A stretch of 64,000 nucleotides of DNA, from assembly GCF_016765655.2 (NCBI RefSeq), contig NZ_CP086107.1:62001-126000 (forward strand). The letters run 5' to 3'. The notes below the pieces were generated by a model. That model had not been told where the DNA came from, made no database searches, and saw only the letters and a program-made list of their open reading frames with translations. The DNA is from Skermanella mucosa. Lineage in GTDB: Bacteria; Pseudomonadota; Alphaproteobacteria; Azospirillales; Azospirillaceae. Positions 52,651 to 63,163 of this stretch are shown here, in pieces. Position 1 is the first letter of the stretch; each line of letters starts with the position of its first letter. The position numbers were made by a program, and so were the translations under genes.

Positions 52651-52718
52651 TCGCAGTTGCCCAGGCGGATGAGGCTGGATAGAAGGCAAGCCCCTTTCTG
52701 ATCGCCCTTTCTGACCAT

Positions 52719-53688
52719 GCCGCACAAGTACCATGCCGGCCGTCGCCACCGGGTCCCTTGAGCCCGCTACAAGGTGACGAACTGGCAGGCTTAGAAAGCT
52801 GGGCTTCGGCAACGGGGGTCGCTGTGATCTGGTTCTCCGATGAGGCGGTCGCGGCTTGGCGAGCAGCCCCTCGGATCGCGCCAGGCGGTCAGGCGCGCTA
52901 CTCGGACCCGGCGATCGAGACATCGCTGATCGTGCGGGCGGTGTTCTACCAGCCGCTGCGCCAGACCGGGGGACTGGCCGGTTCGCTGCTCGGCTTATGG
53001 GGCTGGACCTGCCGGTGCCGGACCATACGACCTTGAGCCGGCGGGCCAGGACCCTGGCGGTGGCTCCCCAGGCGGTGAGCGGACCGGTGCGCCTGCTGGT
53101 CGCCAGCACCGGGTTGAAGCTCAGCAGGCCGGGCGAGTGGCTGGTCGAGAAGCATGGAACCCAGCGCCGTCGCGCCTGGAGGAAGCTGCATCTTGCTGTG
53201 GATGCGAAAACCGGCACGATCGTCGCCTAGAGCCTGACCGGCAAGGAGGTCGACGATGCCGCCCAACTCGGCCCCAACTCGGCCCCCTGCTCGACCAGAT
53301 CGACGAGCCGCTCGCCGCCGTCGTTGCGGATGGCGCCTACGACCAGGACAATGTCTACGCCACCCTCGCCGGGCACTCCGCGGAAGCCGCGGTTGTCGTG
53401 CCGCCACGCTCGACGGCCGTGCTCAGCCCATCGGTCGAACCCGATCCAACCTGGCGCGATCGCCATATCCAGGTCATTGCCGAGCAGGGCCGGATGGGCT
53501 GGCAAAAAACCTCGAGCTACGATGCGAGGGCCGGGGTGGAGGGGGCGATCAGCCGATACAAGCGGATCATCGGCGACACCTTGCGCTCGCACACCCGGCC
53601 GGCCCAGGAGGTCGAAACCCGGATCGCCGTTACCGTCCTCAGCCGACTGCTCGACCTCGGATGCCCGGACTCCGTTCCCGCCGCTTGA
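52719..53688 (+). pseudogene. IS5-family transposase, multiply disabled
   Basis: Starts MPHKYHAGRRHRVP, then TGA, RYKVTNWQA, TAG, then frame changes near 52815 and 52995 and a further TAG at 53228-53230, plus a 12-bp duplication of CTCGGCCCCAA near 53268-53284. The first catalytic Asp is lost (LLVASTGLKL instead of LLVDSTG). The 3' third is intact (VVADGAYDQDN, GVEGAISRYKRIIGD). The right IS end lies near 53744. A relative of 4557-5525. Confidence 0.88.
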
Positions 53689-53766
53689 AGATCAACGAAC
53701 CAGGGTAGAAATCCGTGCCCTTCGGCCTCCGTGCACCACTGCGGCATCTCATCGACTCCTCTGGAT

Positions 53767-54750
53767 TCAGCGCCCCGGGCGCAGGACAATACGGTCGCGG
53801 GCGCCCTTGAGCACCTGGGCGTAGGCCTCGGCGGCATCGGCAAAGGTGAAGACGGATCCGGCGTGGACCGGAAAGGGGCGTAGCGCGCCGCTTTCGAAAC
53901 CGGGCTTCAGCACGTCGAGGATCTCGGCACCGTCCCCGCTGTCGAGGGCCAGGGTATCGACGCCGATGTACTTGTGCTGGGCGCGGTAGAAATCGAAGAT
54001 GTTGAAGCTGACATCCTTGTCGATTGTCGAAATAAAGATCTGGCGGCCCTTCTTGGCCATGGCCCGGTTGGCCTGGGCGAAATAGGGGCTGCCCACCGTG
54101 TTGTAGACGATGTCGGCACCGTGTCCGCCGGTCTGCTCACGCACATACTCCGCAATGTCCTGGGTGCTGGCGTCGATCATGTCGACCGGGCCGCTGGCGT
54201 GGCCGATGTAATCCTCGCGGGTCCTTTCCACGCCGAAAACGCGCGCACCCTGCATGGTCGCGATCTGGATGGTGGCTTGGCCGACCTTGCCGTTGGCCCC
54301 CAACACCAGGACGATGTCGCCCTTCTTCACGCCGCCGGACTCACGCAGGCCCTCGAAGGCGGTGATGAAGGGGACGCCGATGGCGCCGGCCTCCAGCAGG
54401 GAGACGGTGGAAGGCTTCTCCCGCACATGGGCGGCATCGACCAGCAAGTATTCGGCATGGGTGCCGTCGCGCCGGATGCCCAGTTCGCCGCCGCTGCCCC
54501 AGACCTCCTTGCCGATCAGGTGGGCCGGACCCTTGTGGACGATGCCGGCATAATCGCGGCCGGGCGTGCGCGGCCACACGGCATGGGGCATGAAGCCCAG
54601 CACGGCCTTGACGTCGCTGGGGTTGACGCCGGCGCTGCGGATTTCAATCAGGCACTGGCCGGCGGCCGGGTCGGCCAGCGTTGCGGATTCGAGGCCCAGA
54701 TTCAGGTTGTCGATGTCGCGGGCCTTTTCGTAGACGCGGATGGCAGTCAT
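53767..54750 (-). CDS. MDR-superfamily oxidoreductase (quinone/enoyl reductase-like)
   Basis: 327 aa from ATG 54750 (SD GAGAGGAAACC). GroES-like N terminus (SAGVNPSDVKAVLGFMP ... TPGRDYAGIV) and a Rossmann domain VLVLGANGKVGQATIQIATM. No zinc-ligand Cys cluster, so of the zinc-independent quinone oxidoreductase/enoyl reductase type; C=C or quinone reduction with NAD(P)H is likely. Last gene of the leftward catabolic operon; see findings for a possible role as maleylacetate-type reductase. Confidence 0.88.
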   Translation of the reverse strand: MTAIRVYEKARDIDNLNLGLESATLADPAAGQCLIEIRSAGVNPSDVKAVLGFMPHAVWPRTPGRDYAGIVHKGPAHLIGKEVWGSGGELGIRRDGTHAEYLLVDAAHVREKPSTVSLLEAGAIGVPFITAFEGLRESGGVKKGDIVLVLGANGKVGQATIQIATMQGARVFGVERTREDYIGHASGPVDMIDASTQDIAEYVREQTGGHGADIVYNTVGSPYFAQANRAMAKKGRQIFISTIDKDVSFNIFDFYRAQHKYIGVDTLALDSGDGAEILDVLKPGFESGALRPFPVHAGSVFTFADAAEAYAQVLKGARDRIVLRPGR

Positions 54751-54782
54751 GGTGGTTTCCTCTCTAAGGCGAAGCAGTGGGG

Positions 54783-55697
54783 TTAGGCGGCGGCCGGATC
54801 GGCCAGCGGCGGGGCGGCATCGGCCGGCAGGCCGAGCAGGGCTCGGGCCTGGGCCGGGGAGGCGATCTTTCCGCCCAGCGTTTCGACGATGCGGGCGGCC
54901 TTTTCGACCAAGGCGGCGTTGCTGGGAGCCAGAACGCCTTTCTCGATGTAGATGTTGTCCTCCAGGCCGACACGGACGTGCCCGCCCAGCAGGTAGGACT
55001 GGGCCACGGCCGGGAACTCCATGCGTCCGGTCGCGAAGCCGGTCCACAGCGACCCGGCCGGCAGCCGGTCGCGGGCGAACATCATGGTCTCCGGATCGGC
55101 CGGGAAACCGTACTTGATGCCGAGCACGATGGAGTACAGGCCCGGCCCTTCCAGCACGCCGGTGCGGATCAGGTCGTGGGCGAGCTGGATGTCGCCGCTG
55201 TCGAATACCTCCAGCTCGGGCTTCACGCCGGCGGCGCGGATCAGGCCGGCCATCCTGGTCACATTTTTGGGCGTGTTGATCACCACGTCGCCGCCGGAAT
55301 TCATGGTGTTGAGATCCAGCGTGCAGATCTCCGGGCGCAGGGCCGCCACGTGGGCGACGCGGCGTTCCGGCGTGGTCAGGGTGGTGCCGGGGGCGGCCAC
55401 GGCGGGGTTGTCGTCGCTGGGGATGTAGCGGCCGCCCAGGCCGGTGGTGAGGTTGAGGATGAGGGCGGGGTTCCGCTCGCGGATGCGCTCGACCACCTCG
55501 CGGTAAAGCTCCAGGTCCATGGACGGCTTGCCGGTTTCCGGGTCGCGCACATGGATGTGGGCGATGGCCGCACCGGCCGACGCCGCTTCCAGCGAGGCCT
55601 CGGATATTTCCTTGGGCGTGATCGGCAGACCCGGATGCTGGGCGCGGGTCGTGATGTTGCCGGTCACGGCACAGGTGATGATGGCGTGCTCCTGCAT
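54783..55697 (-). CDS. BKACE beta-keto acid cleavage enzyme (DUF849)
   Basis: 304 aa, [20 protein letters not shown]. Signature motifs of the family: [20 protein letters not shown] (zinc His-x-His), [21 protein letters not shown] and the C-terminal [19 protein letters not shown] enzymes are zinc-dependent and convert a beta-keto acid plus acetyl-CoA into acetoacetate and a new acyl-CoA. Specificity cannot be read from sequence by eye. In a tight operon (gaps 32 and 14 bp). Confidence 0.93.
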   Translation of the reverse strand: MQEHAIITCAVTGNITTRAQHPGLPITPKEISEASLEAASAGAAIAHIHVRDPETGKPSMDLELYREVVERIRERNPALILNLTTGLGGRYIPSDDNPAVAAPGTTLTTPERRVAHVAALRPEICTLDLNTMNSGGDVVINTPKNVTRMAGLIRAAGVKPELEVFDSGDIQLAHDLIRTGVLEGPGLYSIVLGIKYGFPADPETMMFARDRLPAGSLWTGFATGRMEFPAVAQSYLLGGHVRVGLEDNIYIEKGVLAPSNAALVEKAARIVETLGGKIASPAQARALLGLPADAAPPLADPAAA

Positions 55698-55711
55698 GTC
55701 GGGGGTTCCTG

Positions 55712-56470
55712 TCAGAGGTGTCGGCCGCCGTCGACGACGATCACCGAGCCGGTGGTGAAGCGGAGGTGGGTTGCCGCGGCCAGCACGGCCGATGCCACGT
55801 CGTCCGGCGCGGTCAGGCGCTTCAGCGGCGTCGCCCTGGCCTGCCGCTCCGACCAGTCGCGGTCGCGGCCGGGCACGAAGTCGGTGTCGACCACGCCGGG
55901 CGAGACCGAGACGACGCGCACCTCGGGCGCCAGTGCCCGGCCGAGCGAGACCGACATGATGTCCAGGCCGGCCTTGGCGGCGCAGTAGGCGACGTTGCTG
56001 CCGATGCCGGTGGTGGCGGCGATGGACGAGATGTTCACGACCAAGCCGTCACCCGACTCCGTCAGCAGGGGGGCGAAGGCACGGATGGCGGCGAAGGGGC
56101 CGCGCCAGTTGGCGGCGAAGACGCGGTCGATCAGGGCATCGTCCAGGGCCTCCAGGTCGGCGTGCGGTACGGCCCGGGTCAGGCCCGCCGTGTTGACCAG
56201 GATGTCGACGCGGCCGAAGGTTTCGTGCACCGCCGCGGCAAGACGGTTCAGGGAAGCGCTGTCCTCCACGTCGGCCTGGAACGCCCGGTGCCCGCGGCCG
56301 GGCAGGTCGGCGATCAGCGCGTCGGCCTTGGCGGCGTTGCTGTGGTATGTGGCCACCACGTGGGCACCCGCCTCGGCGAACCGGCGGCTGGTCGCGGTGC
56401 CGATGCCGCCCGAGGCGCCGATCACCACGGCGGCTTTGCCCGCGAGCGGGGAGCTGTTGATAAAGGTCAT
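55712..56470 (-). CDS. Short-chain dehydrogenase/reductase
   Basis: 252 aa, [35 protein letters not shown]. Cofactor Gly-rich motif present, VNTAGLT (variant of NNAG), Ser in [12 protein letters not shown], Tyr-Lys in [26 protein letters not shown]. Middle gene of the operon; oxidation or reduction of a hydroxyl/keto intermediate. Confidence 0.9.
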   Translation of the reverse strand: MTFINSSPLAGKAAVVIGASGGIGTATSRRFAEAGAHVVATYHSNAAKADALIADLPGRGHRAFQADVEDSASLNRLAAAVHETFGRVDILVNTAGLTRAVPHADLEALDDALIDRVFAANWRGPFAAIRAFAPLLTESGDGLVVNISSIAATTGIGSNVAYCAAKAGLDIMSVSLGRALAPEVRVVSVSPGVVDTDFVPGRDRDWSERQARATPLKRLTAPDDVASAVLAAATHLRFTTGSVIVVDGGRHL

Positions 56471-56485
56471 GATGGCGGCCTCAAT

Positions 56486-57379
56486 TCATGGGATTGGCGG
56501 GATCGGGAAGGTCGGCACGCCCTTGCGCAGGACGAAGTCGTAGTCGAGCGTGTAGTAGGGCGCCTCGACACCCTCAGGCACGAAGCCGTCGATCCGGTCG
56601 TGACGGCGATAGGTGCCGACCAGCGGCGCCGTCACGCCGAACACGACGTCGGATTGCAGCACATCCGAATCATCGGCGAAAACCTGGGTGATCAGGGTTT
56701 CGTGCCCCTCCGCCGAAACCACGAAATGCATGTGCGCCGGGCGGTAGGGGTGACGCTGCTGGGCGACGAGCAGCTCGCCGATTGGCCCTCCGGTGGGCAC
56801 CGGGTATCCGGCCGGCCGGACCGAGCGGAAGTGGAAGTGGCCATCGGCATCGGTCCTGAACTTGCCGCGCAGGTTCATGTTCTCCTGGTGCGGGTCCTGG
56901 TTCTCGTAGAGGCCGATTGGAGAGGCCTGCCAGACATCGACGACGGCGCCCGCCAGCGGCGTGCCGTCCCCGTCCCGCACCTGACCTGAAACCAGCAGGG
57001 GCGAGCCGGGCGTTTCGGAGCGGGCGATGGTGTCGCCCAAGGCGCATTCCGGGGCGTTGGCGCGATAGAAGGGTCCAAGCAGGGCCGCCGCGCTCTCGAC
57101 TTGCGAGAGCGGTTTGTTGAGCAGCGTGACCAGCGTCGAGATGCCCAGAACGTCGGCGGCGAGCACCACTTCGTTGTTGGTTTCGTGTGTGTGGTGGCCC
57201 AGCGCCGCGATGAAGCGAAGGCCCCTTTCGAATTCCTCCTCGCTGGGGCGCACCTCGCGAAGGAAGGCGTGGGAGTGGCGGACAAAGCCATCCATGATCT
57301 GCTTCAGGCGCGGATCGCGGGTGTTCGCCATGGCGCGGAGCACGGCGTCGGTGACCATGGATTCATGCTCGATGATCAT
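56486..57379 (-). CDS. Intradiol ring-cleavage dioxygenase
   Basis: 297 aa from ATG 57379 (SD GGAGGGG), first gene of the leftward operon. An N-terminal helical dimerisation domain (FVRHSHAFLREVRPSEEEFE ... FIAALGHHTHETNNEVVLAA) as in catechol/hydroxyquinol 1,2-dioxygenases. Fe(III) ligands: Tyr in SPIGLYENQDP, Tyr in PAGYPVPTGGP, and His-x-His in YRPAHMHFVVS. The N-terminal pattern (LGHHTHETNNEVVLAADVLGISTLVTLLN, abbreviated) is closest to hydroxyquinol 1,2-dioxygenases, so a trihydroxybenzene is a reasonable substrate; catechols are not excluded. Confidence 0.9.
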   Translation of the reverse strand: MIIEHESMVTDAVLRAMANTRDPRLKQIMDGFVRHSHAFLREVRPSEEEFERGLRFIAALGHHTHETNNEVVLAADVLGISTLVTLLNKPLSQVESAAALLGPFYRANAPECALGDTIARSETPGSPLLVSGQVRDGDGTPLAGAVVDVWQASPIGLYENQDPHQENMNLRGKFRTDADGHFHFRSVRPAGYPVPTGGPIGELLVAQQRHPYRPAHMHFVVSAEGHETLITQVFADDSDVLQSDVVFGVTAPLVGTYRRHDRIDGFVPEGVEAPYYTLDYDFVLRKGVPTFPIPPIP

Positions 57380-57416
57380 TGGGTTCCCCTCCAGTGAGCC
57401 GTGTGGGCTCTTCATC

Positions 57417-57460
57417 TGCAAACGTTTGCATGATCATCCGCCGTTCTCGGTGTTTGTCAA
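57417..57460 (-). promoter_or_regulatory. Promoter and LacI-type operator O1 of the dioxygenase operon
   Basis: Perfect 14-bp palindrome TGCAAACGTTTGCA (57417-57430). On the minus strand TTGACA (57455-57460) and ATGATC (57432-57437) are 17 bp apart, so the operator begins right after the -10 and covers the start point. Confidence 0.8.
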
Positions 57461-57549
57461 TACAGGTTTTTCGAACCCATAAGGGTTACCACACGTCATT
57501 TTCCGCCAGTCCCCTGGCGCTTTAACCAAAGATTAAGGATATGTTCCTG

Positions 57550-58660
<1,111 letters not shown>

Positions 58661-58671
58661 GCGCAGCGGCC

Positions 58672-59277
58672 ATGATCCCGCGCATCCTGAACCGGGCGGA
58701 GGAGGGCGCGATCGCCTTCCTCCTCGCCTTCATGACCGTGGTCACCTTCGGTCAGGTGGTCCTGCGGTACGTCTTCAACTCCGGCATGATCTGGGCTCAC
58801 GAGGCCACGACCTATGCCTTCCTCTGGATGGTGTTGATCGGCATTTCCTACGGCGTCCGCGTCAACGCCCATATCGGCGTCGATATCGTGATCGCCAACC
58901 TGCCCCGCACCCCGCGCCGCGTGCTGGGACTGATCGGGGTCGGGCTCTGCCTGCTCTATGCCGGGTTGATGGGGTACGGGTCGTACGTCTTCGTCGATCG
59001 CATGATGGATCTGGGCAACTACGCCCGCGACTTGCCCCTGCCACGCTGGCTGCTGTCGCTGGCCCTGCCCATCGGCTTCGGCCTGCTGATCCTTCGCCTG
59101 ATCCAGGTGGCGCTCGCCATCGTCGCCGGCAAGCGCGACCGCATCGGCCTGGGCCATGAGGACGAGATTGACATGAGCCTCGCGGCCGATCGGGCTTCGC
59201 CGGTCAGCGGATTGACGCCGGACTCCCGGACGGTCGTGGGCGCTGCCCGACCCTCACACGTGGGACATACGCCATGA
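58672..59277 (+). CDS. TRAP transporter small membrane subunit (DctQ family)
   Basis: 201 aa, four membrane segments; motifs VTFGQVVLRYVFNSGMIWAHEAT (abbreviated) and YAFLWMVLIGISYGVRVNAH IGVDI are diagnostic of DctQ. A 40-residue hydrophilic tail is longer than usual. Stop overlaps the DctM start by ATGA. Confidence 0.93.
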   Translation: MIPRILNRAEEGAIAFLLAFMTVVTFGQVVLRYVFNSGMIWAHEATTYAFLWMVLIGISYGVRVNAHIGVDIVIANLPRTPRRVLGLIGVGLCLLYAGLMGYGSYVFVDRMMDLGNYARDLPLPRWLLSLALPIGFGLLILRLIQVALAIVAGKRDRIGLGHEDEIDMSLAADRASPVSGLTPDSRTVVGAARPSHVGHTP

Positions 59278-60566
59278 CGACGCTGTTCCTGTTCGCGATG
59301 CTCTTAGCCCTCCTGTTCGTCGGCATTCCGATCGCCGCGGCGCTGGGTTTGTCGAGCGTGCTCACCCTCCTGCTGTTCGGCACGGAGTCCCTGGCCTCCC
59401 TGGCGAACAAGTTCGCCCAGACGATGAACCTGTATACTCTGCTGGCCGTACCTTTCTTCATCCTGGCCGGCGGCTTCATGACCACCGGCGGGGTGGCGCG
59501 CCGCATGATCGCCTTCGCCATAAGCTGCGTCGGCCACCTGCGCGGCGGTCTCGCCATCGCCTCGGTGCTTGCGTGCATGCTGTTCGCGGCCGTGTCGGGC
59601 TCGTCTCCCGCCACCGTGATCGCGGTCGGTTCTGTCGTGATCGGCGGCATGGTGAAGGCCGGCTACAGCCAGAACTTCGCGGCCGGCGTGATCTGCAATG
59701 CCGGCACGCTGGGCATCCTGATCCCGCCGTCCATCGTGATGGTCGTCTATGCCGCCGCCACCGAGACCTCGGTCGGCCGTCTGTTCATGGCCGGCATCAT
59801 TCCGGGCATTCTACTCGGCCTGCTGCTGATGCTGACGATCTATGTGGTGGCCTGGCGGCTCGACCTTCCGCGCCAGCCGCGGGCCACCATGGCGGAACTG
59901 GTGCGCTCCGGACGCGAGGCGCTGTGGGGATTGCTGCTGATCGTCGTCATCCTGGGGGGCATCTATGGCGGCGTGTTCACCCCGACCGAAGCCGCGGCGG
60001 TGGCCGCCGTCTACGCCTTCGTCGTGGCGCTGTTCGTGTACCGCGACATCGGCCTCAAGGACGTGCCGAAGACGCTGCTGGACAGCGGGCGCGTCACGGT
60101 GATGCTGATGTTCATCATCGCCAATGCCATGCTGTTCGCCTATGTGCTGACGTCACAGCAGATCCCGCAGCAGGTCGCCGAGACCTTGACCTCCATGGGT
60201 CTGGCGCCGTGGATGTTCCTGCTGATGCTGAACATCGTCCTGCTGCTCGCCGGCAACTTCATGGAGCCGTCGTCCATCGTGCTGATCCTGGCGCCCATCG
60301 TGTTCCCGATCGCCATGGAAATGGGCATCGACCCGATTCATCTCGGCATCATCATGGTCGTGAACATGGAAATCGGCATGGTCTCGCCACCGGTCGGGCT
60401 CAACCTGTTCGTCACCGCGGGCATCACGAAGATGAGCGTCGTCCAGGTCGTCAGGGCGGCGACCCCCTGGCTGGGCGTGCTGATCAGCTTCCTGATCATC
60501 GTCACCTACATCCCCGGTGTCTCGACCTTCCTGCCGAACCTGATCTTCGGTCAGGCCAGCCCGTAA
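59274..60566 (+). CDS. TRAP transporter large permease (DctM family)
   Basis: 430 aa, about 11-12 membrane segments. Typical motifs: VPFFILAGGFMTTGGVARRM, FAAVSGSSPATVIAVGSV, IPPSIVMVVYAA, GGIYGGVFTPTEAAAVAAVY and NLEIGMVSPPVGLNLFV (NMEIGMVSPPVG here). Sodium-coupled transport channel of the complex. Confidence 0.95.
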   Translation: MTTLFLFAMLLALLFVGIPIAAALGLSSVLTLLLFGTESLASLANKFAQTMNLYTLLAVPFFILAGGFMTTGGVARRMIAFAISCVGHLRGGLAIASVLACMLFAAVSGSSPATVIAVGSVVIGGMVKAGYSQNFAAGVICNAGTLGILIPPSIVMVVYAAATETSVGRLFMAGIIPGILLGLLLMLTIYVVAWRLDLPRQPRATMAELVRSGREALWGLLLIVVILGGIYGGVFTPTEAAAVAAVYAFVVALFVYRDIGLKDVPKTLLDSGRVTVMLMFIIANAMLFAYVLTSQQIPQQVAETLTSMGLAPWMFLLMLNIVLLLAGNFMEPSSIVLILAPIVFPIAMEMGIDPIHLGIIMVVNMEIGMVSPPVGLNLFVTAGITKMSVVQVVRAATPWLGVLISFLIIVTYIPGVSTFLPNLIFGQASP

Positions 60567-60584
60567 GCGGAAAGGAGCATCACC

Positions 60585-60974
60585 ATGAACGTGACGCGGT
60601 TTGCGGAAGCCAGGGCTTACGAGGCGCCGAACCACTTCGACATGCGATGCCTGCGGCTGCAAGGACACGAGGCCGGTCCTTCCGACACGCTGTGGCTTGG
60701 GTTGTCGCACATCCTGCCCGGAGGCGGGACCAGCCTGGACGCCTCCCCGGTCGAGAAGCTCTACGTGGTCCTGTCGGGCGAGGTCGTGGTCGCGACCGGG
60801 GAGGGCGAGGTGGCATTGGGCCCCTGGGACTCGTGCCGGCTCGCCCCGGGTGAGAAGCGGGAACTGAGGAACCGGACCAACCAGCCCGCTGCCATCCTCC
60901 TTGCCATGCCGTATGGGAAGCGGCAGAATCGTGCAAACGATTTTTCTGAGACAGTGGCGGAACTCTCCCGTTGA
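60585..60974 (+). CDS. Cupin-domain protein
   Basis: 129 aa, SD AAAGGAG. Single cupin: ILPGGGTSLDASPVEKLYVV LSGEVVVATGEGEVALGPWD SCRLAPGEKRELRN (split). The metal-binding His pattern of motif 1 is incomplete (no HxH), so the metal and activity are uncertain; isomerase, decarboxylase or sensor roles are possible. Fourth gene of the TRAP operon; stop is just before the LacI gene. Confidence 0.8.
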   Translation: MNVTRFAEARAYEAPNHFDMRCLRLQGHEAGPSDTLWLGLSHILPGGGTSLDASPVEKLYVVLSGEVVVATGEGEVALGPWDSCRLAPGEKRELRNRTNQPAAILLAMPYGKRQNRANDFSETVAELSR

Positions 60975-61012
60975 ATGCAAAGGGCAAGCATGAAGGATCG
61001 AAGGCGACGGGA

Positions 61013-62104
61013 ATGAAGAAGCCGGGTTCTGCGACGATCAAGGATGTGGCGGAGGCGACCGGGGTGCACGCTTCCACGGTGTCGCGTGCGCTCAGTCCGG
61101 CAACCCGCCACATGGTCCGCCCGGAAATCGTGCAGCGGGTCGAGGAAGCGGCGCGGCACCTGGGATACTATCGCAACGCACTCGCTTCCAGCCTGCGGAC
61201 GAAGCGGTCCTTCACCGTCGGCGTGGTGATTCCCGACATCACCAACCCGGTCTTCCCGCCGATCCTGCGCGGCATCGAGGATGTCCTGGGTGCCGCCAAC
61301 TTCACGGCCATCATCGCCAATACCGACAACAGCGCGGAGCGGCAGGAGACGGTCGTGAACCGGATGAAGGGCCGGCACATCGACGGCCTGATCCTGGCCA
61401 CGGTCGCGCGCAACGATCCCATAGTCCCGCAATGCGTGCAGGATGGGCTTCCGGTCGTCGCGGTCAACCGCGGGCTGGACAATGACGACGTCTCGTCCGT
61501 GGTCACTGACGACGCGCGCGGGGTCCGCCTCGCGGTGGATCATCTGGCCAGCCTCGGCCATCGGCGGATCGCCCATGTCGCCGGCCCCCAGGACCTGTCG
61601 ACCGGCTACATCCGCTACCGGGCATTCCTGGACGCGATGCGCGCCAAGGACCTCGACCTCGACGAGGGGCTGATCGCGTTCTGCAAATCCTTCAGCGAGG
61701 CCGAAGGCCGGCGCGTCTGCAAGGGGTTGCTGAACAAGAGGGTGCTCAACACGCGCAGCGGCTTCAGCGCCATCGTCGCTGCCAACGACCTGCTGGCGCT
61801 GGGCTGCTACGACGCGCTCGCGGAGCACGGCCTGCGCTGCCCGCAGGACGTTTCCGTCACCGGCTTCAACGACATGCCCTACGTGGACAAGCTGACACCC
61901 CCGCTCACCACGGTGCGCATCCAGCATTACGAGATCGGCGTGCAGGCGGCGCAGTTGCTGCTGAAGCAGATCGAGAACCCGGCGAGTCCGCGGATGAGCA
62001 TCAAGCTCGCCCCTGAAATCAAGGTCCGGGGCTCGACGGCTCCGGCGGCCGACGTGTTGCACGGAGGTCATGGAAGCAAAGACTGCCTCCCTGTCGGCTG
62101 CTAA
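61013..62104 (+). CDS. LacI-family transcriptional regulator
   Basis: 363 aa from ATG 61013 (an in-frame TTG at 60971 overlaps the cupin gene). HTH SATIKDVAEATGVHASTVSR ALSPATRHMV with the hinge ALASSLRTKRSFTVGVVIPD, then a periplasmic-binding-like sensor domain (GLILATVARNDPIVPQCVQD, IVAANDLLALGCYDALAEHG). The likely ligand-responsive repressor of O1 and O2. The last roughly 20 residues (DVLHGGHGSKDCLPVGC) reach the IS5 remnant border and may be altered. Confidence 0.93.
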   Translation: MKKPGSATIKDVAEATGVHASTVSRALSPATRHMVRPEIVQRVEEAARHLGYYRNALASSLRTKRSFTVGVVIPDITNPVFPPILRGIEDVLGAANFTAIIANTDNSAERQETVVNRMKGRHIDGLILATVARNDPIVPQCVQDGLPVVAVNRGLDNDDVSSVVTDDARGVRLAVDHLASLGHRRIAHVAGPQDLSTGYIRYRAFLDAMRAKDLDLDEGLIAFCKSFSEAEGRRVCKGLLNKRVLNTRSGFSAIVAANDLLALGCYDALAEHGLRCPQDVSVTGFNDMPYVDKLTPPLTTVRIQHYEIGVQAAQLLLKQIENPASPRMSIKLAPEIKVRGSTAPAADVLHGGHGSKDCLPVGC

Positions 62105-62218
62105 TCAGGCGACGCGGGCGGAGATCGCGCGTCTGACAGCGTGTTGCAGCGTTTTGCACCGATGGGTGGGATGGCGTAGGGGGACGATCCGTTTCGATGC
62201 TCCGGATCCTGCCTTCAT

Positions 62219-62826
62219 GCCGCACAAAACGAACGCTGATCGCCGCCACCGCATTCCGCGGCCGAAGCGGCGGGTGACGAACTGGGCGGTGTACAACGAG
62301 GCGCTGCGGAAGCTCTCAGCGGAGCTTCGCTCCGCCTGACGCTGTCAGCGCAAGCGGCGCTTGCGCGAGAAGCGGGGCAGTCTGACCGTGTGGTTTACGG
62401 ACGCCGCCATCGACGCCTGGAAAGCCGCGCCGCGCACTACGCCGGGCGGTCAGCCGAACTACTCCGACCTGGCGATCACGACAGCCCTGACGCTCCGCGC
62501 GGTGTTCCGCCTGGCGCTGCGCCAGACCGAGGGACTGAACGGCTCGATCCTCCAGCTGCTCGGCCTCAACCTGCCGGTGCCGAACTTCTCCACTTTCAGC
62601 CGACGGGCCCGAACGCTGGAGCTGCCGGCGCAGACCCGCACCACCGGCGGGGCAATCCACCTGCTGGTCGACAGCACGGGGCTGAAGTTGGGCGGGCCGG
62701 GCGAATGGCTGGTCGAGAAGCATGGCGCGAAGAAGCGGCGCTCCTGGCGCAAGCTGCACATCGGCTTCGACGCGGTGAGCGGCCAAATTGTCGCTTCCAT
62801 CCTGACCGACCGCGACGTCGATGAAG
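62219..62826 (+). pseudogene. IS5-family transposase, interrupted and 3' truncated
   Basis: MPHKTNADRRHRIPRPKRRV TNWAVYNEALR is followed by a roughly 55-bp insertion that brings a stop (62338-62340); the frame resumes as EKRGSLTVWFTDAAIDAWKA and continues with Asp in HLLVDSTGLKLGG to ILTDRDVDE, then homology ends at the MazF stop. Second Asp and Glu are missing. The left IS end may lie around 62150-62180 (TGCACCGATGGGTGGGATGG). Confidence 0.87.
62319..62366. repeat. REP-like hairpin pair inserted in a transposase
   Basis: GCGGAGC-TTC-GCTCCGC (62319-62335) and GCGCAAGC-GGC-GCTTGCGC (62348-62366), both perfect, separated by 12 bp. Exactly this segment breaks the IS5 frame. Confidence 0.75.
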
Positions 62827-62827
62827 A

Positions 62828-63163
62828 TCAGCCTGCGATCCCGAGAAACACCGGCAGGGCGCGGTTGACCTGGACCAGTTCGGCATCGCTCAAACGGCCG
62901 AAGACGGCCCCTATGTTTCTCCGCCTGACGGTCGCGATCTTGTCGATCATGACCCAGGAGGTCTGGCGAAGGTTGTTGGCCGGCGCCGGGTCGATGCGCA
63001 GTCTCAGCAGTGGGGCGTCGATGCCGATGGAGGTCAGCAGCGAAACGGTGACGCTGTCGGTTTCCGGAAAATCGTCGGACTGGATGATCACTGCGGGTCG
63101 TGGTTTGCCGTCATAATCGCCGCCGATCCGGGCGGCGATGGTGACCAGATCGCCACGCCTCAC
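62828..63163 (-). CDS. mazF: MazF/PemK-family toxin
   Basis: 111 aa from GTG 63163. MRRGDLVTIAARIGGDYDGK PRPAVIIQSDDF then TSWVMIDKIATVRRRNIGAV FGRLSDAEL: the PemK fold with the P-R-P-A-V/I-I-Q strand and the conserved D-K-I segment. Sequence-specific endoribonuclease by family. GTGA overlap with the antitoxin stop shows translational coupling. Confidence 0.92.
   Translation of the reverse strand: MRRGDLVTIAARIGGDYDGKPRPAVIIQSDDFPETDSVTVSLLTSIGIDAPLLRLRIDPAPANNLRQTSWVMIDKIATVRRRNIGAVFGRLSDAELVQVNRALPVFLGIAG

Noticed and set aside
51814..53217. Leftward 467-aa frame through IS1111 B, the noncoding module and the IS5 pseudogene
   Set aside because: It crosses three unrelated units and only its module part resembles copy A; it is an open but not coding frame.
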